Shown here one piece after another: positions 16,360 to 18,822 of a DNA stretch of 18,822 bases. The DNA is taken from contig JBBHKE010002904.1 in NCBI GenBank assembly GCA_037447655.1, positions 1 to 18,822 on the forward strand, written 5' to 3'. The notes under the pieces are model-generated. The model was not told the origin of the DNA and did no database searches. It worked only from the letters and a program-made list of their open reading frames with translations. This DNA comes from Zygnema cylindricum. Lineage: Eukaryota; Streptophyta; Zygnematophyceae; Zygnematales; Zygnemataceae. Numbering within the stretch: the first letter of the stretch is position 1; each line of letters starts with the position of its first letter. The position numbers were made by a program, and so were the translations under genes.

Positions 16360-16974
16360 TGTTGAAATATATGTATTTTCTTTGTCTGTATTGGAAAAAT
16401 AAATAGAGTAAGTCAGCAAAGGCAACCTGCTTCTCACTCAACTCTCTCCGGTACCCATACTTGTTGCAGTCACTGAAGACCAGAGAGAGAGCTAGAGCCA
16501 TGGCTGTCTAACGAGGATAGGCTAATTCGTAGTTTGTACCAAAAATTTTATGCCGGATCCAGGGTTTGATCCTGGTACCTATATCCTATAACAGACGTTG
16601 GCTTTAGCCTATAGCTTAGAGTCAACGATGGCATATGTAGGGTACAATAGGTATTTATAAATGTACAAAAAGAGAATTCTAACTAACAAACAAATAACCA
16701 GAAACTACCGTACACCAGATTTGAACCATGGTTTATGGTTATATTTGTAGAGGTATGCCTTATCCAATAAGGCGTTGACGAAACGATACACGTTAAGTGT
16801 TTCAAAGGTATATAAACGTTAACACAACAGCTAATTAACGGCAGACTAACGAAAAGGAGCAATTCATGCATGTACGGGAATCTGAACCATGTAAAATATG
16901 ATTTGATCGGACAGACGCCATTGTAGTCGCCACGCGAAGTGAGCTTTTGGCAACATTTGGAGATAGCGTCACGC

Positions 16975-16990
16975 GGTGCCACGTGGCGCC
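16975..16990. promoter_or_regulatory. ACGT-core near-palindrome in solo LTR
   Basis: GGTGCCACGTGGCGCC is a 16-bp palindrome apart from one base pair, centred on CACGTG. It lies in U3 about 130 bases upstream of the TATA box. A second core, ACACGTGT, is at 17043-17050. These are typical plant bZIP/bHLH sites. Confidence 0.5.
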
Positions 16991-17115
16991 ACATTATTTG
17001 ATACCGCAGAAGATGGGAGGAGGAACCATGGCTCCCGATTTCACACGTGTCACCTTGAAGACCATGTCGTACAATGGCTGTACAATAACTACATCTCCTA
17101 TTGTACCTTCTTGTA

Positions 17116-17123
17116 CTATATAG
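17116..17123 (+). promoter_or_regulatory. TATA box of solo LTR
   Basis: CTATATAG, followed about 20 bases later by TAGGGTTTAG (17138-17147), a telomere-type motif common near plant transcription starts. Confidence 0.6.
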
Positions 17124-17220
17124 AGTTCCTATTGGACTAGGGTTTAGTAGTAGGTAGTCGTGAGTAGGCAGACCAAGACTTAGTGATATTTAGGTACCTC
17201 TCTCGAAGAGAACTTGTAAC

Positions 17221-17226
17221 AATAAA
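17221..17226 (+). terminator. Poly(A) signal AATAAA in solo LTR
   Basis: AATAAA about 100 bases downstream of the TATA box, where the R region of an LTR would have its polyadenylation signal. Confidence 0.5.
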
Positions 17227-17595
17227 GGTCATCTTTGACCAGCCATAACTTAATGCTCGGGTGAGCAAATTCAATGATTCTTTTTGCTGCGGACTCAGGG
17301 GAGTCCAAGCTACACAGGGGTGTAGTCGGTCTAGGTCTTTTCGTGCCAGGGTGGCACTTATTCAGCGGGAAAGTCAAAGTGGGGAATATTGTCCAAAACA
17401 CATATTCAAGCTTTGCATTCTGTGGTGGAACTGAGCACACAGAAGGTCTTCTCTTCACAGAGGTGAAGGTGTATTGGGGTTCTAATTGTCAAGGGATCAA
17501 TCATTTAGGTTTATATCAACTTGGAGTTGGCACTATCTAGATTAGCTTCTTTTGGATCTGCGAATTATGTGGGCAATGGAGCCCATAGAATTTCA

Positions 17596-17600
17596 GGGTC
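17596..17600. repeat. Target site duplication GGGTC, right copy (solo LTR)
   Basis: Exact repeat of 16355-16359. The RT reading frame resumes here. Confidence 0.9.
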
Positions 17601-18822
17601 GAGGTTGTATGAATGGCTCTACATGCCATTCGGGCTGAAGAATGCGCCAGCCAAATTCCAACGTGCCATGGACAAGGCACTCCAGGGGATAGACTGTGCA
17701 CGGTGCTATATCGACGATGTTATTATCTTCTCGAAGACCTTCGAGGAACACTTGGAGCACATACAGATTGTACTCCGAGCTCTCCAAGCAGCGGGCTTGA
17801 AATGTCACCCGGGTAAGGGAATTTTTGGGGTGCAGAAAATTATTTACCTGGGACACGAAGTTACACCCGAGACAGTGGGTCCCCATATGGTCAAAGTTGC
17901 AGCCCAGGATGCCCTACCCCCTCCTCAGGACGTCTCTGCACTCCGCACATTTTTAGGCCTGGCTAACTATTATCGGAGATTCATCTCTGAATTTAGCAAC
18001 CACGCTCAGCCTCTGAACCAGTTGCTGCGGAAAGACCAAGAGTGGCAATGGACGGAGGAGCAACAAATATCCTTCCAGTTCCCCAAGGATTCCCTGAAGC
18101 AACACCTAGTGCTCCGAATGCCAGATCACCAAAGACCCTTCCTCCTTTACACTGATCGGAGCCGGTTTGGATTGGGAGTTGTTTTAGCCCAACTGGATGA
18201 TGCTGGTGCCGAATATGTGGTAGTTTACGCCAGTAGGAGTAATAACCGCGCGGAGGGGAATTACATTAGCTATCACAGGGAATTACTAGCGGCGGTATGG
18301 GCCATCCAACACTTCAGACCATACCTATACGGAGTTCATTTCACTCTCATCACAGATCACCAACCTCTCAAGTGGATTATGGAGAACAGCAAGCTCACTG
18401 GCAAGCTCGCCAGGTGGGTGTTAATACTGCAGGAATATGACTTCGACATAATCCACCGGGCCGGAGAGATTCATGGGAATAGCGACGGACTTAGCAGAAA
18501 TTCTGACCCTTCCACTAGAGATTCCACCGGGGCCCGCCATGATGAGGATCATGAAATCAGTTTAGGACTCATTCGAGCTTCCTCTGCTTTTATTTGGCTT
18601 CCTCAATCTGGGGGGGAAATGTCAACTTTCTCTGTAGACGTGGAGGGGCAGGCGCCGATAGGGGCCGGACGGAAAGATATTTGGAACGATCTAGAGGCTC
18701 TCCAATTTGTCCAACAAGGTTACCCTCTTCCGCATTTGTCAGAAGTGCAGTTATCTCGGGTGCAAACACAAATGGCAGCATACGAGTGGGAAAGGGGCAT
18801 CTTAATCCGGAAGTGGGCTGAT
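17596..18822 (+). pseudogene. pol: Gypsy reverse transcriptase C-terminal part and RNase H, open to the window end
   Basis: This frame has no stop for about 409 codons and runs off the window. RT continues with YEWLYMPFGLKNAPAKFQR and the YIDD catalytic box (17707-17718), then GIFGVQKIIYLGHEV and the connection TFLGLANYYRRFISEF. RNase H follows with Asp in YTDRS (18154-18156), Glu in YHRELLAAVW (18280-18282) and Asp in ITDHQPLKW (18355-18357), then the tail RAGEIHGNSDGLSR. The last 90 codons would be the spacer to integrase, which is not reached. The usual Asp-Ala-Ser of RNase H is Asp-Arg-Ser here. It belongs to the same gene as 15590-16359, split by the solo LTR. It is counted as a pseudogene only because the gene is broken upstream. 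Confidence 0.93.

Larger units (their letters stand above)
16360..17595 (+). mobile_element. Solo LTR (1236 bp) of the copia-A family in gypsy RT
   Basis: Begins TGTTGAAATAT and ends ATTTCA, with GGGTC duplicated on both sides, so it is a TG...CA-bounded LTR insertion. It has no internal coding region; the open frames in it are short and unrelated. A TATA-like CTATATAG at 17116-17123 and AATAAA at 17221-17226 give it a plus orientation with U3 of about 790 bases. Its first part aligns with 734-1 on the minus strand, which ties it to the copia-A family. A solo LTR is usually left by recombination between the two LTRs of a complete element. An alternative is a non-autonomous element, but I see no repeated ends inside it. 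Confidence 0.88.

Noticed and set aside
16562-16580. T-arm-like hairpin CCAGG GTTTGAT CCTGG in the solo LTR
   Set aside because: A stem of 5 with loop of 7 looks like a tRNA T-arm, but no other tRNA arm fits around it and the related copia-A LTR does not keep the stem.
16360-17595. Complete small non-autonomous element with its own LTRs
   Set aside because: I found no repeat of the TGTTGAAAT end inside the insertion. One TATA box and one AATAAA fit a single LTR.
1-18822. CRISPR array, rRNA, bacterial operons, envelope gene
   Set aside because: There are no regularly spaced repeats, no rRNA-like sequence and no bacterial gene order. No envelope-like frame follows pol within the window.

Overview
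The window looks like heterochromatic, transposon-filled DNA of a streptophyte (a land plant or charophyte alga). Four LTR-retrotransposon units are nested or abutted, and I see no host gene. The plant-lineage call is an inference. It rests on plant telomere-type boxes (AAACCCTAA) and ACGT-core palindromes in the LTRs, plant-like Ty1/copia and Ty3/gypsy proteins, and nonsense codons that are mostly TAG, as expected if CAG codons decay under CHG methylation. The species cannot be told from the sequence.

Layout. (1) Bases 1 to about 2620, minus strand: a decayed Ty1/copia element (here 'copia-A'), with most of its 3' LTR (1-734), a polypurine tract, and the RNase H and reverse transcriptase end of pol. 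(2) From about 2620 to the right edge, plus strand: a large degraded Ty3/gypsy element. It has a probable 5' LTR, a leader, a very long proline-rich gag with two zinc knuckles, an aspartic protease, a C5-cytosine DNA methyltransferase, reverse transcriptase and RNase H. Integrase and the 3' LTR lie beyond the window. (3) 8584-14104, minus strand: a complete, young Ty1/copia element ('copia-B') inserted in the protease region of the gypsy element. It has 674-bp LTRs with about 6 differences and a GTGGA target duplication. (4) 16360-17595: a 1236-bp solo LTR of the copia-A family inserted in the gypsy reverse transcriptase, flanked by a GGGTC duplication.

The notable system is the gypsy element. 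Its methyltransferase is encoded in the same frame as protease and reverse transcriptase and sits between them, so the ancestor made a Gag-PR-DNMT-RT-RNaseH polyprotein. Retroelement-borne DNMTs have been reported in charophyte and dinoflagellate elements; whether this one belongs to a known family needs a search. This copy is dead: I count 18 in-frame nonsense codons (11 TAG, 4 TGA, 3 TAA), about 3 frame changes and two insertions. The catalytic Cys of the methyltransferase and the YxDD of the reverse transcriptase are still there.

Second-order points of interest are in copia-B and copia-A. In copia-B, gag begins inside the LTR, and its ATG is lost in the 5' LTR but kept in the 3' LTR. The primer site directly after the LTR matches the anticodon half of initiator tRNA-Met, not a tRNA 3' end. 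gag and pol share one frame and are separated by a TAG. A second TAG precedes the RNase H catalytic Asp, and copia-A has a TAG at exactly the same place.
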